DNA from: CAXXOK01 sp963663285
GTDB lineage: Bacteria > Bacillota > Clostridia > Christensenellales > Aristaeellaceae
Direction of reading: 5' to 3'
Assembly: GCA_963663285.2 (NCBI GenBank)
Contig: CAXXNI010000002.1
Coordinates: forward strand, 1,364,001 to 1,428,000
DNA: 64,000 bases
The position numbers and the translations under genes were made by a program. A model generated the notes under the pieces. It had not been told where the DNA came from, did no database searches, and worked only from the letters and a program-made list of their open reading frames with translations. Below are positions 1 to 6,904 of this stretch, piece after piece. Each line of letters opens with the position of its first letter. Positions within the stretch are counted from its first letter, which is position 1.

Positions 1-316
1 AGCCAGCAACCTGCCTTATGGGCAGCAGCGCAAACTGGAAATCGCCCGCGCACTGGCAACCAATGCTAAAATGCTTCTGCTGGACGAGCCTGCCGCCGGT
101 ATGAACCCGACGGAAACCGCCGAACTGTTGGCATGCATCAACCTGATCCGCCGCAAGTTTAACATTACCATTTTGCTGATCGAGCATGACATGAGCTTAG
201 TTATGAATGTATGCGAGCGTATTGTCGTCATCGACTACGGCGAAATAATTGCGCAGGGACTTCCGGAAGAGATTTCTCATGATCCGAAAGTTATTGCGGC
301 TTACTTGGGCGAATAG
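1..316 (+). CDS. livG: Branched-chain amino acid ABC transporter ATP-binding protein LivG, C-terminal part
   Basis: The gene runs in from the left edge; the reading frame starts at base 2 and ends with TAG at 314-316. The visible part starts inside the ABC signature region (NLPYGQQRKLEIARAL, the LivG form of LSGGQ) and continues through Walker B (MLLLDEPAAGMNP) and the switch histidine (LLIEHDMSLV). The AAGMNP and IEHDM sequences are typical of LivG, the ATPase that energises uptake of leucine, isoleucine, valine or related amides. LivF follows 11 bases later, the usual livG-livF order, so the permease and binding-protein genes probably lie to the left of the window. Confidence 0.9.
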   Translation, partial: ASNLPYGQQRKLEIARALATNAKMLLLDEPAAGMNPTETAELLACINLIRRKFNITILLIEHDMSLVMNVCERIVVIDYGEIIAQGLPEEISHDPKVIAAYLGE

Positions 317-327
317 GAGGGGTAGCG

Positions 328-1032
328 ATGCTGACAATTAAGGATTTAAACGTACATTACGGCGCTATCCACGCGATAAAAGGCATTTCGCTGGACGTTA
401 ACGATGGTGAAATCGTTTCGCTGATCGGTGCTAACGGCGCAGGAAAAACCACTATTCTGCATACCATTTCCGGTTTGGTGAAAGCTACTTCCGGTGAAAT
501 TACCTACAACGGCATCAACCTGCGTACCACAGCACCCAATAAAATCATTACGTTAGGTATGGCGCACGTGCCGGAAGGCCGACACGTTTTTAGCCGGATG
601 ACCGTTCTGGAGAATCTACGGATGGGCGCGTATTCGCTTACGGACACAGAGCAGATTAAGCAGAACATCGAGACGGTGTTTAAAAGCTTCCCGCGTTTAA
701 AGGAACGCTCCAAGCAGATTGCGGGTACTCTTTCCGGCGGTGAACAGCAAATGCTGGCAACCGGCCGCGCGCTGATGTCTAACCCCAAGATTCTTTTGAT
801 GGACGAGCCTTCCATGGGCCTCTCCCCCATATTGGTAAAGGAAATCTTCAACATTATCGCCACGCTGCATGAGAAGGGTATCACCATCTTGCTGGTGGAA
901 CAGAACGCGAAGGTTGCGCTGTCCATCTCCAGCCGTGCGTATGTATTGGAGACCGGCAGTATTGCCATGTCCGGCACAGCTGCGGACCTGATGGAAGATG
1001 ACCGGGTGCGTAAGGCATACCTCGGCGTGTAA
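328..1032 (+). CDS. livF: Branched-chain amino acid ABC transporter ATP-binding protein LivF
   Basis: This is a 234-residue ATPase, the normal LivF length. Walker A (GANGAGKTT) lies near residues 34-42, the LSGGEQQ signature near 135-141, Walker B (ILLMDEPSMGLSP) near 155-166, and the switch-histidine region reads LLVEQNA. The PEGRHVF sequence near residue 82 and VEQNA are LivF hallmarks. ATG follows a strong AGGAGG ribosome site. Together with LivG it forms the cytoplasmic ATPase pair of a HAAT-family importer. The gene is the last of its operon, since a strong hairpin terminator follows within 50 bases. The substrate cannot be told from the ATPases; amino acids, amides and urea are all used in this family. 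Confidence 0.93.
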   Translation: MLTIKDLNVHYGAIHAIKGISLDVNDGEIVSLIGANGAGKTTILHTISGLVKATSGEITYNGINLRTTAPNKIITLGMAHVPEGRHVFSRMTVLENLRMGAYSLTDTEQIKQNIETVFKSFPRLKERSKQIAGTLSGGEQQMLATGRALMSNPKILLMDEPSMGLSPILVKEIFNIIATLHEKGITILLVEQNAKVALSISSRAYVLETGSIAMSGTAADLMEDDRVRKAYLGV

Positions 1033-1080
1033 GTTACTTTACCCGCTCATTGAATCAGAACCTATAATTTCTCTGCATAA

Positions 1081-1124
1081 AGCGAAAAGTCTGTTGGAAA
1101 ACCAACAGACTTTTCGCTTTTCTC
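1081..1124 (+). terminator. Intrinsic terminator after livF
   Basis: A perfect 17-bp inverted repeat (1081-1097 pairing with 1102-1118) with an AAAA loop is followed by a T-rich run (TTTCTCTT). It ends the liv operon and separates it from the cupin gene. Confidence 0.9.
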
Positions 1125-1216
1125 TTGATAAGCTGTACTCGTATCCGGAGACAATTTATCTTATTGGATCAATTCGATGCCAGCATTGTTTAGCGCTAAA
1201 GGAGGGACTTACCGTT

Positions 1217-1534
1217 ATGGCTATTGAAACTGCTTACCCGTTTCATATGGAGCAAAAGGTAGAGAAGTTGATTATAAACCAAGCTCTGCATTATATCCAT
1301 ATGGCATTCCAGCCCGGTGAAGGGCTGCCGGAGCATATTGCAAACAGTAATGTGTATATGACGGTAGTACATGGAGTCCTTTCCTTGCAATTAAACGATC
1401 AACCCGAAAAATCCTATTTCGGCGGAACCTTGCTGACGATTCCCAAAGGTACCAAAATGAATGTGCGTAATCAAAGCGGGAATCTGCTGGAGCTTATCGT
1501 GGTCAAAGTGCCTTCCCCGGACGCACAGCACTAA
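1217..1534 (+). CDS. Small cupin-fold protein
   Basis: A 105-residue protein starting at the ATG at 1217, which has a good GGAGGG site 10 bases upstream. The frame is open further upstream, but that stretch overlaps the liv terminator and has no ribosome site. The sequence fits a single cupin barrel: FQPGEGLPEHIANSN resembles cupin motif 1 (G-X5-H-X-H type, here with only one clear His, H39) and the later GGTLLTIPKGTKMNV resembles motif 2. Several cupin metal ligands appear to be missing, so metal binding is uncertain. It sits 83 bases ahead of hcp and may be cotranscribed with it; related small cupins accompany redox and nitrosative stress genes. The specific function is unknown. Confidence 0.75.
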   Translation: MAIETAYPFHMEQKVEKLIINQALHYIHMAFQPGEGLPEHIANSNVYMTVVHGVLSLQLNDQPEKSYFGGTLLTIPKGTKMNVRNQSGNLLELIVVKVPSPDAQH

Positions 1535-1617
1535 TGCCATGATCTCTCCAAGCAGGAGTTACGCTCCCCGTCATCGAATTTCCATATTATGGTTTTCAAG
1601 AAGGAGGTAGTACCATT

Positions 1618-3246
1618 ATGAGCATGTTTTGCTATCAATGTCAGGAAACTGCCGGTGGTAAAGGTTGTACCCATAGCGGTGTGTGCGGTAAAAGCGCCGA
1701 AACCGCCAACTTGCAAGATCTACTGATTTACACTCTCAAGGGGATTGCCGTTTTGGTTTTACAAAACGAAACGAAGGTTACATCCATTCCTGAAACGAAC
1801 CACGCCGTCCTATCCAGTTTGTTTACTACGATCACAAACGCCAATTTCGATTCCGATTCCATTGCCGAACAGATCATACATGCGCTGTCCCTGCGTGATC
1901 AACTGCCAAAACCGGCAGGCAAAGCGCTGCCCGACGCGGCCGTATACCACGTCGAAACACGAGAGGATATGCTGGTAAAAGCCGCATCCATTGGTGTTCT
2001 GGCTACCGAAAATGAGGACGTTCGCTCGCTGCGTGAAATGGTCACCTATGGCGTAAAAGGAATGGCCGCCTATGCGCACCACGCCCTTATGATCGGTAAA
2101 GAAGACCCGTCCATTTACGCGTTTATCTACAAAGCACTGGCAGCCACGCTGGATGACCAAAAGACAGCCGACGAGCTCGTAGCGCTGACGCTGGAGACAG
2201 GAAAATTCGGCGTGCAAGCCATGGCGCTGCTGGATGAAGCAAACACCACTCGTTTTGGAAAGCCGGAAATTACGCAGGTGGATATTGGCGTTCGCAACAA
2301 TCCCGCTATTCTGATTTCGGGTCATGATTTGACGGATTTGGAACAACTGCTGATCCAAACTAAGGACACGGGCGTTGACGTATATACCCATAGCGAAATG
2401 CTGCCCGCGCACTATTATCCCGCTTTTAAGAAGTACCCCCACTTCGCAGGCAACTATGGCAACGCATGGTGGAAACAAATCACTGAATTTGCTTCTTTCC
2501 ATGGGCCTATTCTCTTTACAACCAATTGCATTGTTCCGCCCAAGAGCACCGAAGTGCAGAATCGCATTTTCACAACCGGAGCAACGGGTTATCCCGGCTG
2601 TAAGCATATCAAAGCCGATGCAAACGGACACAAGGATTTCTCCGAAATCATTGCGTTAGCAAAGACGCTTCCCTCACCGGAAGGCATCGAAACCGGCAGC
2701 ATTGTTGGTGGGTTTGCACACGATCAGGTACTGGCGCTGGCAGATCAAATCGTAGACGCCGTAAAATCCGGCGCAATTCGCAAATTCTTTGTAATGGCTG
2801 GGTGCGACGGACGAATGAAGAGCCGGGAGTACTACACACATTTTGCCGAACTGCTGCCAAAAGATACGGTTATCCTTACGGCAGGCTGCGCCAAATACCG
2901 CTATAACAAGCTCAATCTTGGCGATATCAACGGAATACCACGCGTGTTGGACGCTGGGCAGTGCAACGATTCCTACTCGCTGGCGGTTATCGCCCTGAAG
3001 CTGAAAGAAGTCTTTGGGCTTGAGGATATTAACGATTTACCCATCGTGTATAACATCGCCTGGTACGAGCAAAAAGCGGTAATCGTACTACTTGCACTTT
3101 TGTATCTGGGTGTGAAGAATATCCATCTTGGCCCAACGCTGCCCGGATTCCTGTCTCCAAATGTGGCAAAAGTATTGGTCGAGAAATTTGGTATTGCAGG
3201 CATTACGACCGCCGAAGACGATATACAATTATTCCTTAACGCCTGA
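1618..3246 (+). CDS. hcp: Hybrid cluster protein (hydroxylamine reductase / protein S-nitrosylase)
   Basis: A 542-residue protein of usual family length. The N-terminal cysteines C5, C8, C17 and C23 follow the C-X2-C-X7/8-C-X5-C pattern of anaerobe-type Hcp and hold a 4Fe-4S cluster. Later conserved segments (HSEMLPAHYYP, TTNCIVPP, TGATGYPGC, VMAGCDGR, TAGCAKYRYN, DAGQCNDSYS) carry the ligands of the hybrid Fe-S-O cluster. Hcp is known to reduce hydroxylamine in vitro and to act as a nitric oxide reductase and S-nitrosylase. The start is supported by an AAGGAGG site. A ferredoxin gene follows 15 bases downstream and probably supplies electrons, in the role that Hcr plays in enterobacteria. 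Confidence 0.97.
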   Translation: MSMFCYQCQETAGGKGCTHSGVCGKSAETANLQDLLIYTLKGIAVLVLQNETKVTSIPETNHAVLSSLFTTITNANFDSDSIAEQIIHALSLRDQLPKPAGKALPDAAVYHVETREDMLVKAASIGVLATENEDVRSLREMVTYGVKGMAAYAHHALMIGKEDPSIYAFIYKALAATLDDQKTADELVALTLETGKFGVQAMALLDEANTTRFGKPEITQVDIGVRNNPAILISGHDLTDLEQLLIQTKDTGVDVYTHSEMLPAHYYPAFKKYPHFAGNYGNAWWKQITEFASFHGPILFTTNCIVPPKSTEVQNRIFTTGATGYPGCKHIKADANGHKDFSEIIALAKTLPSPEGIETGSIVGGFAHDQVLALADQIVDAVKSGAIRKFFVMAGCDGRMKSREYYTHFAELLPKDTVILTAGCAKYRYNKLNLGDINGIPRVLDAGQCNDSYSLAVIALKLKEVFGLEDINDLPIVYNIAWYEQKAVIVLLALLYLGVKNIHLGPTLPGFLSPNVAKVLVEKFGIAGITTAEDDIQLFLNA

Positions 3247-3261
3247 AAGGAGGGCTAAACG

Positions 3262-3450
3262 ATGAAAGCAACCATTGACCGCGATTTGTGCATCGGCTGT
3301 GAAGTTTGTGCCGAAACTTGTCCCAATGTGTTTCGCATGAATGACGACGGGCTGGCTGAGGTTTATGTTGACACTATTGCCCCGGAGGATGAGGATACTG
3401 CAAAAGCAGCGGAAAGTAATTGCCCGGTAAACATCATCACAGTTGAATAA
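3262..3450 (+). CDS. 4Fe-4S ferredoxin
   Basis: A 62-residue monocluster ferredoxin. Cysteines C10, C13, C16 and C54 (C-X2-C-X2-C plus a distal CPV) are the expected ligands of a single 4Fe-4S cluster, and C20 before proline could form a disulphide or be free, as in related small ferredoxins. The acidic composition fits a soluble low-potential electron carrier. It is preceded by an AAGGAGGG site and lies directly behind hcp with a terminator after it, so it is most likely the electron donor to Hcp. Confidence 0.95.
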   Translation: MKATIDRDLCIGCEVCAETCPNVFRMNDDGLAEVYVDTIAPEDEDTAKAAESNCPVNIITVE

Positions 3451-3458
3451 TAGACGCA

Positions 3459-3495
3459 AGCCGCCCGGAAGCCAACTTCCGGGCGGCTAATTTTT
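3459..3495 (+). terminator. Intrinsic terminator after hcp-ferredoxin
   Basis: A perfect 13-bp GC-rich stem (3459-3471 pairing with 3476-3488) with a CCAA loop is followed by AATTTTTA. It ends the hcp unit. Confidence 0.9.
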
Positions 3496-3538
3496 ATGAT
3501 ATGATAGCAGAAAACAAACGATTGGGAGTGTGGGTGGC

Positions 3539-4048
3539 ATGAACAAGGTAGCACACGTTGCAGATGCAATGATTGCATATTACGCCGGAGATAGAAAACG
3601 CATCAACCATTTTATGAAGGTGCACGGCTATGCATCCACCATAGGGCGTCTGGAAAACTTGCCGGAAGATACACAGCTGATTTTGGAGATCGCTGCGCTC
3701 ACACATGATATTGGCATAAAAAACAGCGAAAGCAAATATGGCAGCTCTTCCGGCGAACACCAGCAAATCGAAGGGCCACCGGAAGCCGGTAAGTTACTCC
3801 ATGCTCTTTTGGTTGAGGAGCACATCATCGATCGCGTTTGTTGGCTGATTGCCCATCACCATACCTATGAAAATATTAATACACTGGATTACCAAATCCT
3901 TGTGGAAGCCGACTTTCTGGTCAATATTGATGAGGATGGTTTAAAAGACACAGCCATTCAAAGAATAAAAGGCCATATTTTTAAAACCTCAACAGGTATT
4001 GCGTTTCTGGAGAGATTATATCATGGTGATACAAGTTCCGAGCTTTAA
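3539..4048 (+). CDS. HD-domain phosphohydrolase-like protein
   Basis: A 169-residue protein with an HD-type metal phosphohydrolase pattern: an early His (NHFMKVHGYA), the central THDIG (HD pair), then the later paired histidines AHHHTYE and a distal LVEADFLVNID aspartate. Short single-domain HD proteins of this kind act on nucleotides or other phosphate esters. The ATG at 3539 has a GGGAG site 10 bases upstream; a GTG nine bases earlier sits too close to that site. The gene stands alone behind the hcp terminator. The substrate is unknown. Confidence 0.8.
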   Translation: MNKVAHVADAMIAYYAGDRKRINHFMKVHGYASTIGRLENLPEDTQLILEIAALTHDIGIKNSESKYGSSSGEHQQIEGPPEAGKLLHALLVEEHIIDRVCWLIAHHHTYENINTLDYQILVEADFLVNIDEDGLKDTAIQRIKGHIFKTSTGIAFLERLYHGDTSSEL

Positions 4049-4212
4049 TAAAAATCACATTTGTTACATTGTTAATATTGTTCCATTATATCGTGTAACT
4101 TTTATTGGGTAGTATTTACTTTATTTGTTCTATTACAAACATTCTTTGGTTACATCATTTATCCTTTTTAAATAATAAACGACAATTTTTGCTAAATTTT
4201 GTGGTTTTTGAT

Positions 4213-4241
4213 TTGTGTATTTATCAATTATATGTTATTCT
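4213..4241 (+). promoter_or_regulatory. Possible sigma-A-like promoter for the secreted SH3 protein
   Basis: TTGTGT and TATTCT are separated by 17 bases in an A/T-rich, gene-free stretch 66 bases ahead of the coding start. A/T-rich sequence can give such matches by chance. Confidence 0.35.
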
Positions 4242-4307
4242 AATTTATGATTATGAACTCAGTACAATTTCAGACCAAACCAACTTATCTATTAAGGAGG
4301 GACCTTC

Positions 4308-4871
4308 ATGAAGAAACGAACCTTCGCAATTCTTTGTGCACTCGTAATGTTACTGGGCCTTGTACCGGTGGCAGGAGCGCTGGCTTCTACGACTATGTAT
4401 GTGTATACCAGCAACGGCAAAAGCTTGAACCTGCGGGATTACCCTTCCAAGGACGGCAATATTATTGCCAATATCCCCTACGGTGCTTCCGTAAAAGTGG
4501 ATACCAGCTATGTCGGCAGTTCCTGGCTCCATGTAACCTACGACAAGCATACAGGCTATTGCATGAGCCGGTATCTGACCGACAAGAAACCCAGCCCGAA
4601 GCCTACCGCGACCCCGACCCCGTCCAGCACACTGTATGACAATTTTGCTCCCTGCTTCTACACCGCTACCGTACGTCCTTCCTCGCCTGGTGGATACGTA
4701 CATCTTCGCTGGGCTCCGAGCAAAAATCAGCCTATTCAGCGGGATTATTACAATAATGACGAGCTGACTGTCATTTCGCAAAACGACTCATGGTGTCAGG
4801 TATACGATGAAACCAATAATGTATCCGGCTTCATGATGTCCTTTTTCCTAGTATCCACGTATCAGCAATAA
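4308..4871 (+). CDS. Secreted protein with two SH3b-like domains
   Basis: A 187-residue protein with a clear signal peptide (KKR, then a hydrophobic stretch to about residue 23, AXA-type cleavage near GALAS). A bacterial SH3-like domain follows near residues 28-91 (SLNLRDYPS, WLHVTYDKHTGYCMSRYL), then a Pro/Thr linker (KPSPKPTATPTPSS) and a second, more diverged SH3-like domain near 115-180 (VHLRWAPS, CQVYDETNNVSGFMMSFFL). Such domains bind cell wall or other extracellular ligands. No enzymatic domain is attached, so it is probably a structural or binding component. A strong AAGGAGGG site supports the start. A second small secreted protein follows 30 bases later in the same direction. Confidence 0.8.
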   Translation: MKKRTFAILCALVMLLGLVPVAGALASTTMYVYTSNGKSLNLRDYPSKDGNIIANIPYGASVKVDTSYVGSSWLHVTYDKHTGYCMSRYLTDKKPSPKPTATPTPSSTLYDNFAPCFYTATVRPSSPGGYVHLRWAPSKNQPIQRDYYNNDELTVISQNDSWCQVYDETNNVSGFMMSFFLVSTYQQ

Positions 4872-4901
4872 ATTGCCTAATCGAAATGGAGGAATGTGCG
4901 T

Positions 4902-5426
4902 ATGAAGAAAATTCTTGCTCTCCTGTTGGCGCTGGCATTGCTGGCTTTTGCGCCTTCTTCACTGGCGGATGCTATTAAGCTGACGGAAAACGCCAGCGGT
5001 TTTGACCTTTCAATTGATCTGCCCGCGGACGCAACCGTACGGGTAGAAACCAACGGGGATGTACCTTACACCTTTATTAGCTTTGCGGACGAAACACAAC
5101 CCATGCTCTACATCAGCGTTGCGCCCTCCGAAGAGTACGAAGGCGTAACACTCGCTTCGCTCTCCAGTGACGAATTGGATACCCTTTTCGCCTCTGTCAG
5201 CGCGGATTTGGATATGCCCTCCTACCAGATGAAGCAAACCGCCGGCGGTTATGACTACATGCTGGTTGAAGATGATTCTTCGACCGACTCGGCAACGATG
5301 GTAATCATCTATGAAGGATACTTCATTCAGATGACCGTTTGGAACGCTAACTATGTTATGCTGACCGACGATGATCTGTCTGCCTGCGAAGCGCTGCTGG
5401 ACACGCTGCAAATCGTGGAGATGTAA
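4902..5426 (+). CDS. Small secreted protein of unknown function
   Basis: A 174-residue protein whose ATG at 4902 has a GGAGG site 9 bases upstream; an in-frame GTG 6 bases earlier is less well placed. It has a classic signal peptide (MKKILALLLALALLAF, then SSLADA cleavage) without a lipobox cysteine. The mature part is acidic and beta-rich and has no motif I recognise. It is probably cotranscribed with the SH3-domain protein upstream and ended by the terminator at 5448, which suggests a joint extracellular role. Confidence 0.7.
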   Translation: MKKILALLLALALLAFAPSSLADAIKLTENASGFDLSIDLPADATVRVETNGDVPYTFISFADETQPMLYISVAPSEEYEGVTLASLSSDELDTLFASVSADLDMPSYQMKQTAGGYDYMLVEDDSSTDSATMVIIYEGYFIQMTVWNANYVMLTDDDLSACEALLDTLQIVEM

Positions 5427-5447
5427 AAGCTCCCTTTCCCTAACACA

Positions 5448-5485
5448 AAAAGAGACCAATTGCTTAAAAGCAAATGGTCTCTTTT
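5448..5485. terminator. Bidirectional terminator between convergent genes
   Basis: An 11-bp stem (5448-5458 with 5475-5485) is extended by an inner 5-bp stem (5460-5464 with 5469-5473). A-rich and T-rich flanks on both sides allow it to stop transcription from the secreted-protein genes (plus) and from the M16 peptidase gene (minus). Confidence 0.8.
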
Positions 5486-5504
5486 AATAATCATATATCG
5501 CTTT

Positions 5505-6755
5505 TTACCGTCCGCCCATAGCGTCCAGGTAGCGCTGGGCATTTTTCCCTACGATCGCAGCACTCGGTTTTTGGCTGAGCACAGCACGCGCTACGCGCAG
5601 CACGTCATCCATGGTGACAGCTTCGATTTTCGCAAGTGTCTCTTCTGCCGTTGTTAAGCGGTCCAGCAAAAGCCTGCTGCGTCCAATGGATTGCATACGT
5701 CCGGAAGAGCTTTCAAGCGCTAGCACATATCCGCCCTTCAGCTGTGCCTTCGCGCTTCGAAATTCTTTCTCCGTAAAGCCTTTTTCCAGCGCTTTTTCCA
5801 GCTCTGTTTGCAGTTCATCAATCACCTTTTGCCCGTTATCCGGCGAAGTGCCTGCATAGATGGTAAAAGTGCCAATCCCGGGATAGCTGGTCGGATATGA
5901 GAATACGGAATACGCCATACCTAATTCTTCCCGGATGCGTTGGAATAACCGGCTGCTCATGCCGCCGCCAATAGCATTATTGAATACAGACAGCGGGTAG
6001 CGGTCGTCTGAAGCAAGCTCAATACCGGGGTAGCCCAGCGCAATTTGCAATTGCTCTGTTTCTTTTTCGCGCGCCTTACGGCCACTGCGGATTTGCTGTG
6101 GCTGTGTTTGCGTTTCCGGTTCGCCCTCGCTGGGAAAGTCAGTAAAAAACTGTTCGGCCAATTCTACAAACGCTTCCCATTCATAATTCCCGGCGATGGC
6201 TAAAACCATGTTTTTAGGATGATAATGCCTGCGCCAATAGCGCAGTAAATCTTCACGCTGATATGCGCGTATCTGCGCAGCAGGCCCAAGAATCGGCCTG
6301 CTAAGAGAGCCCGCAAATTGAGCCTCGCTGAGTATATCGCTTACTAAATCCTCCGGCGTATCTTCAACCATGGCGATCTCTTCCAGCACAACGCCGCGTT
6401 CTTTCTGTAATTCCTGCTCGTCAAAACGGGCGCGCAAAACAATATCGCTCACAATATCCACCGCAAGCGCCAAGTCTTCATCGATCACTTTTGCGTAAAA
6501 ACAAGTGCAATCCTTGCCGGTAAAAGCGTTCAACTGCCCGCCAACTTCATCCATCTCTTCGGCAATATCCCTTGCACTGCGTGTCCTTGTTCCCTTGAAC
6601 ACCATATGCTCAATAAAATGGGATAATCCGTTTTCCTCCGGCGTTTCGTTCATCGAGCCCACTTTGATCCAGCAGCCGACCGTGCAGCTATGCACATGCG
6701 TCAGTTTTTCCCCTACAAGCCGCAGCCCGTTCGGCAGGGTGATTTGATCAAACAT
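5505..6755 (-). CDS. M16 family zinc peptidase (processing-peptidase-like)
   Basis: A 416-residue single-unit M16B peptidase. The inverted zinc motif HFIEH is at residues 46-50 (two His ligands and the catalytic Glu), and the third ligand lies in GVVLEEIAMVED (Glu 125 or 126), the expected distance away. The C-terminal half carries the family R/Y region (NAIGGGMSSRLFQRIREELGMAYSVFSY). This is the MlpA/YmxG type found directly downstream of pnp in many Firmicutes, as here. It probably acts in the cytoplasm or at the membrane on small peptides; the true substrate is not established. A terminator between pnp and this gene implies readthrough or separate expression. Confidence 0.93.
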   Translation of the reverse strand: MFDQITLPNGLRLVGEKLTHVHSCTVGCWIKVGSMNETPEENGLSHFIEHMVFKGTRTRSARDIAEEMDEVGGQLNAFTGKDCTCFYAKVIDEDLALAVDIVSDIVLRARFDEQELQKERGVVLEEIAMVEDTPEDLVSDILSEAQFAGSLSRPILGPAAQIRAYQREDLLRYWRRHYHPKNMVLAIAGNYEWEAFVELAEQFFTDFPSEGEPETQTQPQQIRSGRKAREKETEQLQIALGYPGIELASDDRYPLSVFNNAIGGGMSSRLFQRIREELGMAYSVFSYPTSYPGIGTFTIYAGTSPDNGQKVIDELQTELEKALEKGFTEKEFRSAKAQLKGGYVLALESSSGRMQSIGRSRLLLDRLTTAEETLAKIEAVTMDDVLRVARAVLSQKPSAAIVGKNAQRYLDAMGGR

Positions 6756-6776
6756 GTCGATTTCCCTTCTAATAAA

Positions 6777-6819
6777 GCCGACGGAAGCACTCCGTTTCCG
6801 AAGTGATGCTTCCGTCGGT
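6777..6819 (-). terminator. Terminator after pnp
   Basis: A 12-13-bp stem (6777-6789 with 6807-6819) lies between pnp and the M16 peptidase. On the minus strand it is followed by CTTTATTAG, a modest T tract, so readthrough into the peptidase gene is plausible. Confidence 0.7.
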
Positions 6820-6904
6820 CTGGTTTTGTGTTTCTTACGCGCTTACGCTGCAGACGCAGGCTGTAGCGGTATTTTATGCGGTTTTATCGCAGCTGAACAT
6901 TTAA

